NCBI GenBank assembly: GCA_017529875.1
Contig: JAFXNC010000027.1
Span: 18,112 to 82,111 of the forward strand
Direction of reading: 5' to 3'
Length of the DNA stretch: 64,000 nucleotides
Source: Ruminococcus sp.
Lineage (GTDB): Bacteria; Bacillota; Clostridia; Oscillospirales; Ruminococcaceae
The translations under genes were made by a program, and so were the position numbers. Numbering within the stretch: the stretch's first letter is position 1; each line of letters starts with the position of its first letter. Shown here one piece after another: positions 32,412 through 40,641 of this stretch. The notes under the pieces were generated by a model. That model searched no databases. It saw only the letters and a list, made by a program, of their open reading frames with translations, and had not been told where the DNA came from.

Positions 32412-33718
32412 TTGGAGCCCTCCTTGATATAAAGTTCACTTGTTCCGTCCAGCAGCTTCTTTTCTTCATCCGATATCACATAGCCCATGCTTTTAAGTAT
32501 GTCGTAGATTTCTTCAAGCTGTTCGTTTCTCTCATACTCGCCGTCCCAGGAGAAACAATCCAACCTGTCTCCATCTCCGAGACAAGCATAAGCTGTCCTC
32601 CACAGCGAACGGTATTCGTGCTTCTCGAAATCCTTTTCCACATCAGAGAAATCATAGCCCTGCTCGCTGTCGGGGGGATTTTCAAAGAAATCCTCTGCTT
32701 CAAAGTCATAGGCGTACCCCTCGAAGCAGCTGAGAATAATTGCCTTGAATACCTCCTTGTATCTGTTCTTGGCTCTGATCTCGCTGACGGCAAACACGAA
32801 CTTGCGGCGGAGCATGTAAGCGGTCTTAAAAGCTTCTTCGAGTTTTTCAACTGCTTTTTCCATCTTTGCTCTTTTTGCGGTCTCTTTTGACTTGGCTTTC
32901 TGTTCTTCTGCACTATCTACGGTTTTATAAAGCATAACCGTATTCCAAGAAAAATAGAACATTTCAGCATCGCCGAGCGGGAGCTTTTTAGGATCAGAGT
33001 TCAGATCAGACGAGACTACACTTTGGAGTCCGTAGCTGTTGCTGTAATTCGTAAATTCTTTAAGGCCGTTGGCAGTGAGATGCTTTCTCCACGCCTCTCT
33101 TTTTTCCTCTTTCGCTTCCTCGCTTTTTGCCTGCTCCAATTTCCAGTTAAACGTAGGCGTGCCTATGTATTCCAAAAGGCTTTCACGAGTTTTGGCATTC
33201 TTGACCTTTTCGAGATCATCAAAATCGGAAAGCTTGATCTGCCTGCCCTCGAGCTGAGATATTTTCTCGGCATCGTATTCGGCAATTTTAAGCCTACGTC
33301 TGACCGTACTCTCGGAAAAACCGCTTGCCTTGCTGATTTCCTCAACACTCTTGCCGAAATCAAACGCCAGCTGCTTGAAACTTTGCGCCTGCTCCAACAG
33401 GGTAAGATCGGTTCGCTGCATATTCTCGGTAAGCATTACCTCAATCTGCCCGTCCTCAGACAGATTAACAATGGTACACGGTACCTCTTTCAGCCCTGCG
33501 AGTTTGGCAGCTGCAAGGCGCCTGTGTCCGATCAGCACCGTGTACTCGCCCTCGGCTTCGGCAGGAACTACGGTGAGGTTCTGGAGGATCCCGCTTGCCT
33601 TAATGCTGTCGGCAAGCTCGGTGATGTCTCCAATATCTTTCCTCGGGTTCTTCGGGTGCGGGCTGATATGATCCACGCCGATCAGCGTGATGCCCGCTGT
33701 TTTCTTCTTTGCTGTCAT
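32408..33718 (-). CDS. ParB/RepB-type DNA-binding protein
   Basis: Protein of 436 residues with a ParB domain: P-H-P-K-N-P-R-K-D-I near 18, I-G-H-R-R-L-A-A-A near 63 and T-E-N-M-Q-R-T-D near 97. An HTH domain follows (S-E-S-T-V-R-R-R-L). The C-terminal 200 residues are charged and unlike chromosomal ParB. No ParA lies in the window, so partition is uncertain. Phage proteins of this type may act in replication or gene control. TAAAGGAGC precedes the ATG. Confidence 0.85.
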   Translation of the reverse strand: MTAKKKTAGITLIGVDHISPHPKNPRKDIGDITELADSIKASGILQNLTVVPAEAEGEYTVLIGHRRLAAAKLAGLKEVPCTIVNLSEDGQIEVMLTENMQRTDLTLLEQAQSFKQLAFDFGKSVEEISKASGFSESTVRRRLKIAEYDAEKISQLEGRQIKLSDFDDLEKVKNAKTRESLLEYIGTPTFNWKLEQAKSEEAKEEKREAWRKHLTANGLKEFTNYSNSYGLQSVVSSDLNSDPKKLPLGDAEMFYFSWNTVMLYKTVDSAEEQKAKSKETAKRAKMEKAVEKLEEAFKTAYMLRRKFVFAVSEIRAKNRYKEVFKAIILSCFEGYAYDFEAEDFFENPPDSEQGYDFSDVEKDFEKHEYRSLWRTAYACLGDGDRLDCFSWDGEYERNEQLEEIYDILKSMGYVISDEEKKLLDGTSELYIKEGSK

Positions 33719-33742
33719 AAAATCTGCTCCTTTATTTAGACT

Positions 33743-34177
33743 TTATCGTTCCGGCTCCAAGGCCGTTACTGTTACAACTACTTTCGGGACGTCCGCATAA
33801 AACTTGCATACATGAGCATCTATGATAGACTTGTCATCATAATACGCAACCTTGTTGAGACCGTCTCCGATCAGCTTTGCCACATTGTCATAGTCCGGCT
33901 TGACTGTTGGCCTGATCTCTCCCCGGCGCATCTTTTCCTTGATGTACTTGGGTGCGCTCTCGGGGATCTGATAGTATGCAGCTATGTCAATCACGATATA
34001 GGCATTGTCAGGCGCTCTTCTTCCGCCTGCTGCTATAAAAGCGATTTTCACCTCTTGCTCTCTCTGACGTGTTTTGTCTTGCGTGTATATCTTTTTGTTC
34101 TTCCAGTTCTGCCCGGATCTCTGCCACCCTGTAGGCTGTCCATATATCACAAACTTTGTTGTTCTTATTCTTCTCAT
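33743..34177 (-). CDS. rusA: RusA-type Holliday junction resolvase
   Basis: Endonuclease of 144 residues that resolves Holliday junctions. The catalytic segment K-P-D-Y-D-N-V-A-K at 93-101 and the aspartates in G-D-G-L-N near 105 and Y-D-D near 114 match RusA. It lies between the DnaC/membrane gene pair and ParB. Its first 57 codons overlap the 3' part of the upstream gene in another frame. Confidence 0.9.
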   Translation of the reverse strand: MRRIRTTKFVIYGQPTGWQRSGQNWKNKKIYTQDKTRQREQEVKIAFIAAGGRRAPDNAYIVIDIAAYYQIPESAPKYIKEKMRRGEIRPTVKPDYDNVAKLIGDGLNKVAYYDDKSIIDAHVCKFYADVPKVVVTVTALEPER

Positions 34178-34505
34178 GCTTTTCCCTCCGCAGGTGATTG
34201 ATATATGATGCCGACAGAGCTTTCAGCATCTCACGTTCTTTGTTCAGCAATCTCTCTGCCCGGCATACCTTGGAATCGTACACGAGGATCGTACCTTGTA
34301 TGGCTATGTCCAATGCCAGGATCCACAGCGCCCAGGTCTTGCCCTCAAAGAACAGATCCATTGTGATGCAGAACACTGCCTCGAAGATCAGACAGAACTT
34401 GCAGCAAGCATCGTTGTCCTTTTCGCTCTGTGTCCTGCCCCGTTTCTTGGCCTTGAAGATGCTCAGATCTGCATAAACAAACATTACAAGTATGAATACC
34501 CACAT
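34008..34505 (-). CDS. Small membrane protein overlapping rusA
   Basis: Reading frame of 165 residues with hydrophobic segments near 1-14, 37-55 and 58-76, then a charged tail. The last 57 residues are read out of frame from the start of rusA. The tail is Arg/Lys/Glu-rich, as expected if a stop codon was lost and coding ran on into the neighbour. The hydrophobic part starts three bases after the DnaC-like stop. Function unknown. Confidence 0.55.
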   Translation of the reverse strand: MWVFILVMFVYADLSIFKAKKRGRTQSEKDNDACCKFCLIFEAVFCITMDLFFEGKTWALWILALDIAIQGTILVYDSKVCRAERLLNKEREMLKALSASYINHLRREKHEKNKNNKVCDIWTAYRVAEIRAELEEQKDIHARQNTSERARGENRFYSSRRKKSA

Positions 34506-34508
34506 AAT

Positions 34509-35357
34509 TCAACCCTCCAACAGTTTTTTCATTTCGGCGAAGTCGCTTGCGAGCGACGCCTTGCGCCTGTCTATCCCGATTACATTAACAGGATAACATC
34601 TTTCCAGGATACGGCTGTATATCCTCTTCTTGTTCTTGTCCTGAGCCATAAGCATTTCCTTGCGGGTGAGATTGGTTGTGACGATCAACGGCTTGCCTGA
34701 CTGATGCCGTCCGTCTACGACCTCAAAGATAACCTCGTTCACGAACTCCGTGTTTCTCTCGGCATCGAGATCATCGAGGATGAGCAGCTCGTATCTGCAG
34801 AGCTTATCGAAATACTCATTCCGGCCTGATAAGCTGCCTTGAAGATCATTTACGATCCGGGCGATCGTTGTCATTCGTACCGAGAGATTGAGATCAATCA
34901 ATCCGTTGGCAATGCACGCTGCCTGAAAGGTCTTTCCTGTGCCGACATCACCAAAGAACAGCAGCCCTCTTCCGTCTGCTTTGAGCTTGTCAAAGTTTTT
35001 GACGAAGTTCTTTGATATCTTGGATGTCTCTTCCTGCTTACCGTCATCGGCATCAAAGCGCCATTTCCGCATCTCGGCGCTGTCGAAGCACGCAGCCCGC
35101 AGCCTTATGATGTTATTTGCAATTTCGGCCTGCCGTTCTTCTTCTTTCTTCCGATCATTTTCTGCTTTCTCACATTTGCAGATGCAAGGCAGGATCATCT
35201 CTTTGCCGAGTATCTCTTGCCTACATTGAATAGGTGCTCCGCAGATATCGCAGTAGAGCAGGCCGTCATCCTCGAGATGCGAGGGTAGCGTTCGTTTTTT
35301 GGCCTTTTCGACTGCCTTGTCAATGAATCCAAATAGGGCTTTCTCGATTGCTCCCAT
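34509..35357 (-). CDS. DnaC-like replicative helicase loader ATPase
   Basis: AAA+ ATPase of 282 residues. Walker A G-D-V-G-T-G-K-T lies at 136-143 and Walker B L-L-I-L-D-D-L-D at 191-198. An N-terminal zinc knuckle (C-D-I-C at 36-39 and C-I-C-K-C near 60) is typical of phage DnaC/DnaI proteins. It loads host helicase at the phage origin. It shares one base with the stop of the replisome organizer, so both are made together. Confidence 0.92.
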   Translation of the reverse strand: MGAIEKALFGFIDKAVEKAKKRTLPSHLEDDGLLYCDICGAPIQCRQEILGKEMILPCICKCEKAENDRKKEEERQAEIANNIIRLRAACFDSAEMRKWRFDADDGKQEETSKISKNFVKNFDKLKADGRGLLFFGDVGTGKTFQAACIANGLIDLNLSVRMTTIARIVNDLQGSLSGRNEYFDKLCRYELLILDDLDAERNTEFVNEVIFEVVDGRHQSGKPLIVTTNLTRKEMLMAQDKNKKRIYSRILERCYPVNVIGIDRRKASLASDFAEMKKLLEG

Positions 35358-36097
35358 TAACTATCACCCTCTAAAAGAGCTAACATCTGTTCGTCCTGCT
35401 CACGCCGCAGGCGTTCTGCTTCGGTCTCATGCTTTGGCTGCCGCTTTACCTTCCAATTAAGATAGTTTTCAAACTTGTTCCCAAAGAGCGTTGAGGGTCT
35501 GAGATACTGTTCAAATTCTGTACCCGCCCAAGCCTGTACCATATTGTCAATGACCTTTTTGCAGTCATCAACAGTATAGGGATTTTTACCTGTCAACAGA
35601 TTTTTAAGTAGTCTTTGAGTTTCTTTGCCGGAGGCTCGGTAGCTTGTTTGAGCTTTTTCGTTCAAATACGAGATAATATTATTTATTTTATTATCTAAAT
35701 CTATATTATCTTCTATATTATTGGGTGCAATTTTTGCACCCCCCCGGTGCAATTTTTGCACCCCCTCTGGTGCAATTTCTGCACTAACCCCGTGCAATTT
35801 TTGCACCCCCGGTGCAATTTCGTACTCGTTGAACTTTATCCCATTCTTTTCCGTCTCATGCTTTATTAAGTACCCTTTTTCTGTAAGCTCTTTAAGACTG
35901 TATATGACGGTTCGTCTGCTTGCTCCTGTAAAATCCATTAAGTATTGCAAACTCCCTGCAAACCGACTTTCTCCGTCTTGTGAAAAGCCATAGATTATAG
36001 CGAAGATTTTAAGAAGCGTGCCTTTAAGTCCGAGGCGATTTATCATCCAGCCAGATATTTGAAAATAATTATCATCTCCTATCTTGCTCGCTTTCAT
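35357..36097 (-). CDS. Phage replisome organizer (origin-binding)
   Basis: Protein of 246 residues. A winged-helix N-terminus (residues 1-100, I-A-x-I-Y-G-F-S-Q-D-G and T-G-A-S-R-R-T-V) leads to a low-complexity middle that carries the peptide repeat G-V-Q-K-L-H, encoded by the DNA iterons. The C-terminal 80 residues (I-I-S-Y-L-N-E-K, then L-R-P-S-T-L-F) are the conserved phage replication C-terminal domain. It should bind the iterons and recruit the DnaC-like loader encoded next to it. Start at 36097 follows GGAGG. Confidence 0.9.
   Translation of the reverse strand: MKASKIGDDNYFQISGWMINRLGLKGTLLKIFAIIYGFSQDGESRFAGSLQYLMDFTGASRRTVIYSLKELTEKGYLIKHETEKNGIKFNEYEIAPGVQKLHGVSAEIAPEGVQKLHRGGAKIAPNNIEDNIDLDNKINNIISYLNEKAQTSYRASGKETQRLLKNLLTGKNPYTVDDCKKVIDNMVQAWAGTEFEQYLRPSTLFGNKFENYLNWKVKRQPKHETEAERLRREQDEQMLALLEGDS
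35665..35722. other. AT-rich stretch beside iterons, candidate unwinding element
   Basis: About 58 bases with almost no G or C, within the replisome organizer gene and directly next to the iteron array. This is the usual order of unwinding element and initiator boxes in a replication origin. Confidence 0.6.
35724..35827. repeat. Iterons of the phage replication origin
   Basis: Four 17-base near-palindromes of form GGTGCAA-TTT-TTGCACC at 35724-35740, 35746-35762, 35769-35785 and 35791-35807, plus a half copy at 35811-35827. The period is 20-23 bases, about two helix turns. They lie within the initiator gene, as in lambda O and many Firmicute phages. Confidence 0.8.
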
Positions 36098-36152
36098 ATT
36101 CAACCTCCGCTTTCTCTTCATCTTTGTCTGCCTGCATATAGATCTTTATCAT
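36072..36152 (-). CDS. Possible 26-residue peptide gene upstream of replisome organizer
   Basis: An ATG at 36152 with AAAGGAGGATC at good distance opens a frame of 26 codons rich in Glu, Asp and Lys. It ends 26 bases inside the replisome organizer gene in a different frame. The strong ribosome binding site suggests real translation, perhaps only to couple the next gene to SSB. No function can be given. Confidence 0.4.
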   Translation of the reverse strand: MIKIYMQADKDEEKAEVEYESEQDRR

Positions 36153-36165
36153 TATGATCCTCCTT

Positions 36166-36609
36166 TCAGAACGGTACTCTGTCCTCATCCAAGGTGAACT
36201 GTTCCATATCATCTTCGGGAACGACTGTTGCTGGAGCCGCGGGAACTGTCGGCGCGGTCGGAGCATTATTTGATTTGCTCGCCTTGCTCTCCACAAAGTT
36301 TGCCTCGTTGACCATTACCTCAGTCACATAGCGGGTAGAGCCGTCCTTGGCCTGATATGACCTCTTCTGGAGCGATCCCACAATGCATATGGGATCGCCC
36401 TTAGTGAAGTACCTGCTGACGAACTCGGCTGTCTGCCGCCAAGCTACGCAGTCGAGGAAATCAGTCTGCCGTTCCTCGCCCTGCTTGGTATAGCTTCTAT
36501 CGACAGCCAATGAGAATGCCAGTACGCTTATGCCGTTCGGTGTCTGTTTCAGCTCCGGCGCTGCGGTGAGCCTGCCGGCGATGATAACCTTATTCAGATT
36601 CAGAGCCAT
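36166..36609 (-). CDS. ssb: Single-stranded DNA-binding protein
   Basis: SSB of 147 residues. The OB fold covers about 4-105 (N-K-V-I-I-A-G-R-L-T, then D-F-L-D-C-V-A-W-R and E-V-M-V). A Pro/Ala linker follows, and the acidic tip D-E-D-R-V-P-F is the usual partner-binding tail. It serves phage replication and recombination. It overlaps the upstream gene by 20 bases. Confidence 0.95.
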   Translation of the reverse strand: MALNLNKVIIAGRLTAAPELKQTPNGISVLAFSLAVDRSYTKQGEERQTDFLDCVAWRQTAEFVSRYFTKGDPICIVGSLQKRSYQAKDGSTRYVTEVMVNEANFVESKASKSNNAPTAPTVPAAPATVVPEDDMEQFTLDEDRVPF

Positions 36610-36883
36610 TGATTTTCACCTCTTTCGGGAAGGTCACGCCCGCTACAGCCTCCCAAGCCGACTTTTCAGAAGAGTAAGGATTGGTAGTGAGAAGATACTG
36701 CTGAACGATCTTGAGCCTTACCGAATCGGCAAGGAGCTGATCGTACTCGCTGCGGGGAATTGTCACCGTGTCCTTTTTTGGCTTAAGCCTGATCTCTGTG
36801 CAGTTTGCAAGTTCGCCGATGCCCTCTCCCCAGAACTCGGGCTCGTTGACAGTCTCTTCAACTGTGATATTCTTTTCGTCCAT
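36590..36883 (-). CDS. Small phage protein upstream of ssb
   Basis: Protein of 97 residues, acidic at the N-terminus, with I-P-R-S-E-Y-D-Q-L-L-A-D-S in the middle. The latter resembles short helical segments in phage recombination-operon proteins, but no function is known to me. The start at 36883 lies five bases after the stop of the NinB-like gene. Confidence 0.65.
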   Translation of the reverse strand: MDEKNITVEETVNEPEFWGEGIGELANCTEIRLKPKKDTVTIPRSEYDQLLADSVRLKIVQQYLLTTNPYSSEKSAWEAVAGVTFPKEVKINGSESE

Positions 36884-36888
36884 AGTAA

Positions 36889-37464
36889 TTACTCCTTTTC
36901 TTGTGGGGCTGTCGCCCACAGTGATTTAAGATTGTCGATATACTCCGGTGTTTCTGTTGGAATGTCGAGCGCCTGACAGTCCTGCACGAGGTTGTCTATC
37001 AGCCGTGACATTTGCTTGGTGTTATATTGGCTGCTGCCGTAATAGCAGCGGATTGTGACATGATCTCTGTCCTGCGACCAGTCAACTTGTTCTGTGATCC
37101 AACCTGTGCCGAGCATTTCCCATGCGTGCCGTAAGGTTCCCGCCTGCGGTATCGGCAGATCTTCAAAGTCCCGATACACTCCGACATCCTTTATAGCCGC
37201 ACGGTAAACGTCCTCTTTGGTCGTGATCGTGCCGTCATTGCACAGCTTGTCGGCTATCCTGGTACACAGTACCCAACAGTAGTTATTGGCGCTCATTGAG
37301 CGTTTCTCTCGGTGCCGCTTTACCTCAATATCGAGGTCTTTGTCTTTCAACTCGTCAAGTGCCTCGGAAATGTCCGAGCGGACTATGAATGAGACGATCT
37401 GCTCACCGTTCCGCCCGAACGTGATTTCCTTGAACTTGCCGATTGTCTTTACTTTGCTATCCAT
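36889..37464 (-). CDS. NinB/Orf-like recombination protein
   Basis: Protein of 191 residues that fits the NinB family of phage recombination mediators: R-S-M-S-A-N-N-Y-C-W near residue 55, K-E-D-V-Y-R near 82, and Q-M-S-R-L-I-D near 150. The last is followed by the T-P-E motif. Lambda NinB binds single-stranded DNA and helps recombinase loading. It overlaps the PD-(D/E)XK gene upstream by 16 bases. Confidence 0.85.
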   Translation of the reverse strand: MDSKVKTIGKFKEITFGRNGEQIVSFIVRSDISEALDELKDKDLDIEVKRHREKRSMSANNYCWVLCTRIADKLCNDGTITTKEDVYRAAIKDVGVYRDFEDLPIPQAGTLRHAWEMLGTGWITEQVDWSQDRDHVTIRCYYGSSQYNTKQMSRLIDNLVQDCQALDIPTETPEYIDNLKSLWATAPQEKE

Positions 37465-38063
37465 TTCTCTTCGTAGATGCCGAAGAGCCCGCTTGCCTTA
37501 AGGAACTTGACAAACTCCTCGACGATCTCCTCAAACGGCCTGCTCATGCTGCGTGTGTAAACCTCTGGATAGAGGTCCTGCCCGTCAGATACAAGATAAG
37601 TGAACTTGTAAGCCTCGGGAACAAGGTAGAAATATGCGGGGTGCTGTGCGCTTTCAAGATACTTGCCTGCAAGCTCTGCCGAGCCAAAGCCCTTGTTGGA
37701 AAACTTGACATCGTATATCTCCCCGGCTTTGAGAGCGTCGAGAATGCCGTACACAAGGAACTCGTGTCCGCAGACATTCATCAAGCGCTGTTCACGGACT
37801 TGGAACTGTCCGCCTCGGATAACCTTAGCGACTGCCTGTATGCCGCTCTCCCACTTCGGATGAGGCTCTCTGGGTACTCCGCTTGCCTCGGCGTATACAG
37901 CGTTCTCAAAGTCTATGCCGTTCTGCATTTCAAGGGTAGCCTCTTTCTTGATGCGGTTGAGAGCGTTGATGAATTCCTCATAAGCGCTGTCCTGGCTCTC
38001 TTCACGGCAGTCCATCATATAGTTCCAGGAGCTTAACAGCGACTGTGTGATAAGTATAGCCAT
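37449..38063 (-). CDS. PD-(D/E)XK nuclease-like protein
   Basis: Protein of 204 residues. G-I-L-D-A-L with Asp109 and I-Y-D-V-K-F-S with Asp118 and Lys120 form the D...DxK core of a PD-(D/E)XK nuclease. An upstream acidic helix (G-I-D-F-E-N-A-V) supplies a further conserved Glu. It is likely the exonuclease partner of the Sak4-like ATPase encoded directly upstream with no gap. Confidence 0.8.
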   Translation of the reverse strand: MAILITQSLLSSWNYMMDCREESQDSAYEEFINALNRIKKEATLEMQNGIDFENAVYAEASGVPREPHPKWESGIQAVAKVIRGGQFQVREQRLMNVCGHEFLVYGILDALKAGEIYDVKFSNKGFGSAELAGKYLESAQHPAYFYLVPEAYKFTYLVSDGQDLYPEVYTRSMSRPFEEIVEEFVKFLKASGLFGIYEEKWIAK

Positions 38064-39020
38064 TTACTCACCCTCTTTGCTCGATGCTGTGTACTCCTTC
38101 TTTTCGGCATCCCATACAAGACCAAGAGCCTTGACCTTATCGCCGAACATTGCTCTTGCCTCCTTGAGCGAGGTCAGAGCGTGATTGATACCTGGAATGC
38201 TATTTACAGCCCTTGTCGCCGTTACTCCGTCGGTGATGCTGTCGATGATCTCTCTGACCTCAGACATTGCCTGCTCGTACTGCTCCTTGATAGGTCCGAA
38301 AGCCTCCTGTTCTGATGCGATATTGGCTCTCGCCTCGTCGAACAGCTTTGTGAGAAAATCATTAGGTGTGTCCTTTGTCAGCTTAGGGATATTCCTCTGT
38401 CCCTCTATGCCGTAGCAGCCCTTAGCGAAAAATTCCGTCTCGGGCGTGAAACAGATAACTCTCTGTGTGCCGATCATCTGCACATAGCCGCCAAGATCGC
38501 AAGGCTGCCATACGATGTTTTTCGTGGACCCCTCACAAAGCAGTCTCTGGATGGGCGTTCCGTCTTTATCCTGCTTTTCGTCAGAATGGAAAACATAAAT
38601 GATGTTCTTGTGCATCACATCTCTGATGTGGCTTGTAAATCTTGCGAACTCTGCCTTGACGGTACCGTAGCCTTTGATTGAGAAGGAGCCATTCTTGTTC
38701 CTGTTGGTCTTAGGATCGGTACGCATCGCCCAGTCCTGAAGATAGGTCACGAACGAGCCGCCCGTGTCGATAATGATCGTCTTGCAAGCTGCAACCTCGG
38801 GGCTCTGAATGTCATACAGTACCTCCTCGTAGGTGCTGCTCTCGATCGTCAGCTTTCTGTGCTGTGCCTTTACTCTCGATACACCTCTGTCAAAATCGAT
38901 CAGAACAGGATCGGGGGCGGACAGTGCCAGAGTTGTCTTGCCAAGTCCGGGTGAGCCGTAGATGATCATTGAGAATGTCTTGTCGGTGAATGTGAGTTCT
39001 TCGGGTCTCTTGATTGCCAT
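38064..39020 (-). CDS. RecA-fold ATPase, Sak4-like recombinase
   Basis: Protein of 318 residues. Walker A G-S-P-G-L-G-K-T is at 22-29 and Walker B T-I-I-I-D-T at 80-85. The fold and gene context (nuclease, NinB-like, SSB) fit the AAA_24/Sak4 type of phage single-strand annealing proteins. Residues 230-318 form a helical tail. An alternative is a general phage NTPase of the same family without annealing activity. Confidence 0.8.
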   Translation of the reverse strand: MAIKRPEELTFTDKTFSMIIYGSPGLGKTTLALSAPDPVLIDFDRGVSRVKAQHRKLTIESSTYEEVLYDIQSPEVAACKTIIIDTGGSFVTYLQDWAMRTDPKTNRNKNGSFSIKGYGTVKAEFARFTSHIRDVMHKNIIYVFHSDEKQDKDGTPIQRLLCEGSTKNIVWQPCDLGGYVQMIGTQRVICFTPETEFFAKGCYGIEGQRNIPKLTKDTPNDFLTKLFDEARANIASEQEAFGPIKEQYEQAMSEVREIIDSITDGVTATRAVNSIPGINHALTSLKEARAMFGDKVKALGLVWDAEKKEYTASSKEGE

Positions 39021-39040
39021 AATTTTTACTCCTTTATGTC

Positions 39041-39069
39041 TTGATTTTTGTTGTCAAGTGTGATATAAT
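39041..39069 (+). promoter_or_regulatory. Plus-strand promoter in a gap of the minus-strand operon
   Basis: TTGATT at 39041-39046 and TATAAT at 39064-39069 are 17 bases apart. It faces opposite to the surrounding genes and would start a transcript near 39076. Confidence 0.5.
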
Positions 39070-39075
39070 ACTTGT

Positions 39076-39152
39076 AGCGATGCGCCAACATCGCTTTAGA
39101 GAATTCGGAGAACGGACTGCATTACTTGACGGGGTGCAGCCCGTTTCATTTT
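39076..39152 (+). ncRNA. Candidate short antisense-oriented RNA
   Basis: Downstream of the promoter lies a hairpin GCGATG-loop-CATCGC at 39077-39094. A ten-base stem with one mismatch follows at 39112-39144 (ACGG.CTGCA with TGCAG.CCGT), then TTCATTTT as a weak U-tract. The predicted RNA is about 75 bases and overlaps the last codons of the DUF932 gene. No open frame was seen in it. Confidence 0.4.
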
Positions 39153-40225
39153 ATGTCGATCACTTCCTTTCGTGCATTAGAGAGAATGTTGTTGAACAGA
39201 GCGGGAGCCAGAGAAATCACACGGTAGCCGATAGCCTCAAGGTCTGTCGATCTGTCGTAGCTGCTGACGTCCTGTGCGTAACGTGTAACAGCATTTCCTA
39301 TGCCATAGAGGGAGAGGTCGCCGCCTGCGATCAGATGTCCAAGCACGCCCTCGGTCTCAAACTGCGTGATGCCGACCTGCTTTGCTGTCAGCTCAACCAC
39401 CTTGTGAGCGATTACCGGCTCTATCTTGGCATCCTTGCTATCCTGCAGCTCCTTGACACGGGTGCGGAACATAGCCTCGTCCGTGGCTGCCGTAACAGCG
39501 TCCTGGAGCATCATGATAAACGCCTTGTCCTCTGCCTCTATGGTCTCCGAGCGCAGTATTGAATAATCAACATCGCTCTCGTTAGTACGGCCTATGTGAT
39601 TCTTGCGGACCTGTCCGTCGGTGATTACCATTCCGTTGCTGCATACCAGGCGGTAGATAAGCGGAGTGACCATAACGGAGCCAAGTCCTATCTCACTGTT
39701 GCTTATGAGGATCCCGCCCTGCACGGTGTCACCAACAGACACGTTCTCGGTCAGACGAGGGTTGACCACCTTGATATACATCTTGTTATCGGTGATCTCA
39801 CAGCTCTTGACCTCTGCACCGGGCATCCTTGCTATGATCGGCAGTACAGCCTCGGCGACCTGTACATTGTCTATACGGCGGTACTTGTCGCTGAGGAATG
39901 CCCTTGCCCGTCCGTCAAGCGTTCTCACCATTCTACTGGCGGGAGGTGTCCTCTCGAGCCAGCCGTTGACGTTCTCGACGAGAAGATCGGGGTTGCTATC
40001 CCTCATGCGCTGGTAGTACCTTGACGGTATCTCCAGATATGCACCAATCTGAGAGTGAGCCACATCGGTTAAGCCCATAGGATCCATGCCCGGGATATCA
40101 AGCGTCGTGTACCCGTTGTCATTGCTCATTCTGAGCGCCTCTGTGCTTACGAGGTAGTCTTTCTTGGCGTTATTCTGCCGTTCGATCTCCACCGCAAGCT
40201 CTTGTAATGTTCTTCCCTGTTTCAT
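39146..40225 (-). CDS. DUF932 protein
   Basis: Protein of 359 residues of the DUF932 family, found in phages and plasmids near recombination genes. Typical segments are I-P-S-R-Y-Y near residue 68, R-A-F-L-S-D-K-Y-R-R near 108 and V-C-S-N-G-M near 214. The biochemical role is unknown to me. The start at 40225 lies inside the 3' end of the upstream gene by 56 bases. Confidence 0.85.
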   Translation of the reverse strand: MKQGRTLQELAVEIERQNNAKKDYLVSTEALRMSNDNGYTTLDIPGMDPMGLTDVAHSQIGAYLEIPSRYYQRMRDSNPDLLVENVNGWLERTPPASRMVRTLDGRARAFLSDKYRRIDNVQVAEAVLPIIARMPGAEVKSCEITDNKMYIKVVNPRLTENVSVGDTVQGGILISNSEIGLGSVMVTPLIYRLVCSNGMVITDGQVRKNHIGRTNESDVDYSILRSETIEAEDKAFIMMLQDAVTAATDEAMFRTRVKELQDSKDAKIEPVIAHKVVELTAKQVGITQFETEGVLGHLIAGGDLSLYGIGNAVTRYAQDVSSYDRSTDLEAIGYRVISLAPALFNNILSNARKEVIDIK

Positions 40226-40376
40226 TAGCTTGTCCTTTCTGCCTTTCGGCTTTCCATTTTTCGTAATCCTCTTTTACTCCGGGCTGTGCAAAATATTTTC
40301 TGACAGCCTCATCGAGCATTCTGCACCCGCAGACCATTATGCTGTCAGGTATCTCGGAGACATTGATTCTACACAT
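40170..40376 (-). CDS. Small early phage protein
   Basis: Protein of 68 residues, starting M-C-R-I-N-V-S-E-I-P. The C-terminal part is basic and overlaps the DUF932 gene by 56 bases, so its tail may be a run-on extension. The start overlaps the upstream stop. Function unknown. Confidence 0.55.
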   Translation of the reverse strand: MCRINVSEIPDSIMVCGCRMLDEAVRKYFAQPGVKEDYEKWKAERQKGQANETGKNITRACGGDRTAE

Positions 40377-40641
40377 CGTCGATCTCCTTTCCGATGCCCT
40401 CGGCATACATCCGCACCTTAGCCGCCAGCTCGTCGAGCTCTCTCGCCTTTCTTCTCAGCACCGACACCTTGTCTATTATGACCTCGGGATTCGGGTTGAC
40501 CTCGGCAGCAGCAGCGGCAGCATATTCAGCCCAGCGCATTACGCTCTGCGCTTTTTCATAGACTGCCTCAGCCGTATCAACGATCTTGTTGCTGTTGTTC
40601 ATAGCCCGCTTGAGATGTTCGGTTACGTTGCATTCAAGCAT
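40369..40641 (-). CDS. Small helical early phage protein
   Basis: Protein of 90 residues that is almost wholly helical, with an alanine-rich stretch in the middle. It begins inside the last bases of the cro-like gene and lies close to the operator at 40666-40682. Function unknown. Confidence 0.6.
   Translation of the reverse strand: MLECNVTEHLKRAMNNSNKIVDTAEAVYEKAQSVMRWAEYAAAAAAEVNPNPEVIIDKVSVLRRKARELDELAAKVRMYAEGIGKEIDDV

Noticed and set aside
32408..33718. Plasmid-type partition system considered because of the ParB gene
   Set aside because: No ParA and no parS-like repeats were seen, and the prophage has an integrase. A phage-plasmid lifestyle is not supported.
35724..35827. Regular repeats considered as a CRISPR array
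   Set aside because: Units are palindromic, only 17 bases with 3-6 base gaps, and lie in an initiator gene. This is an iteron array.
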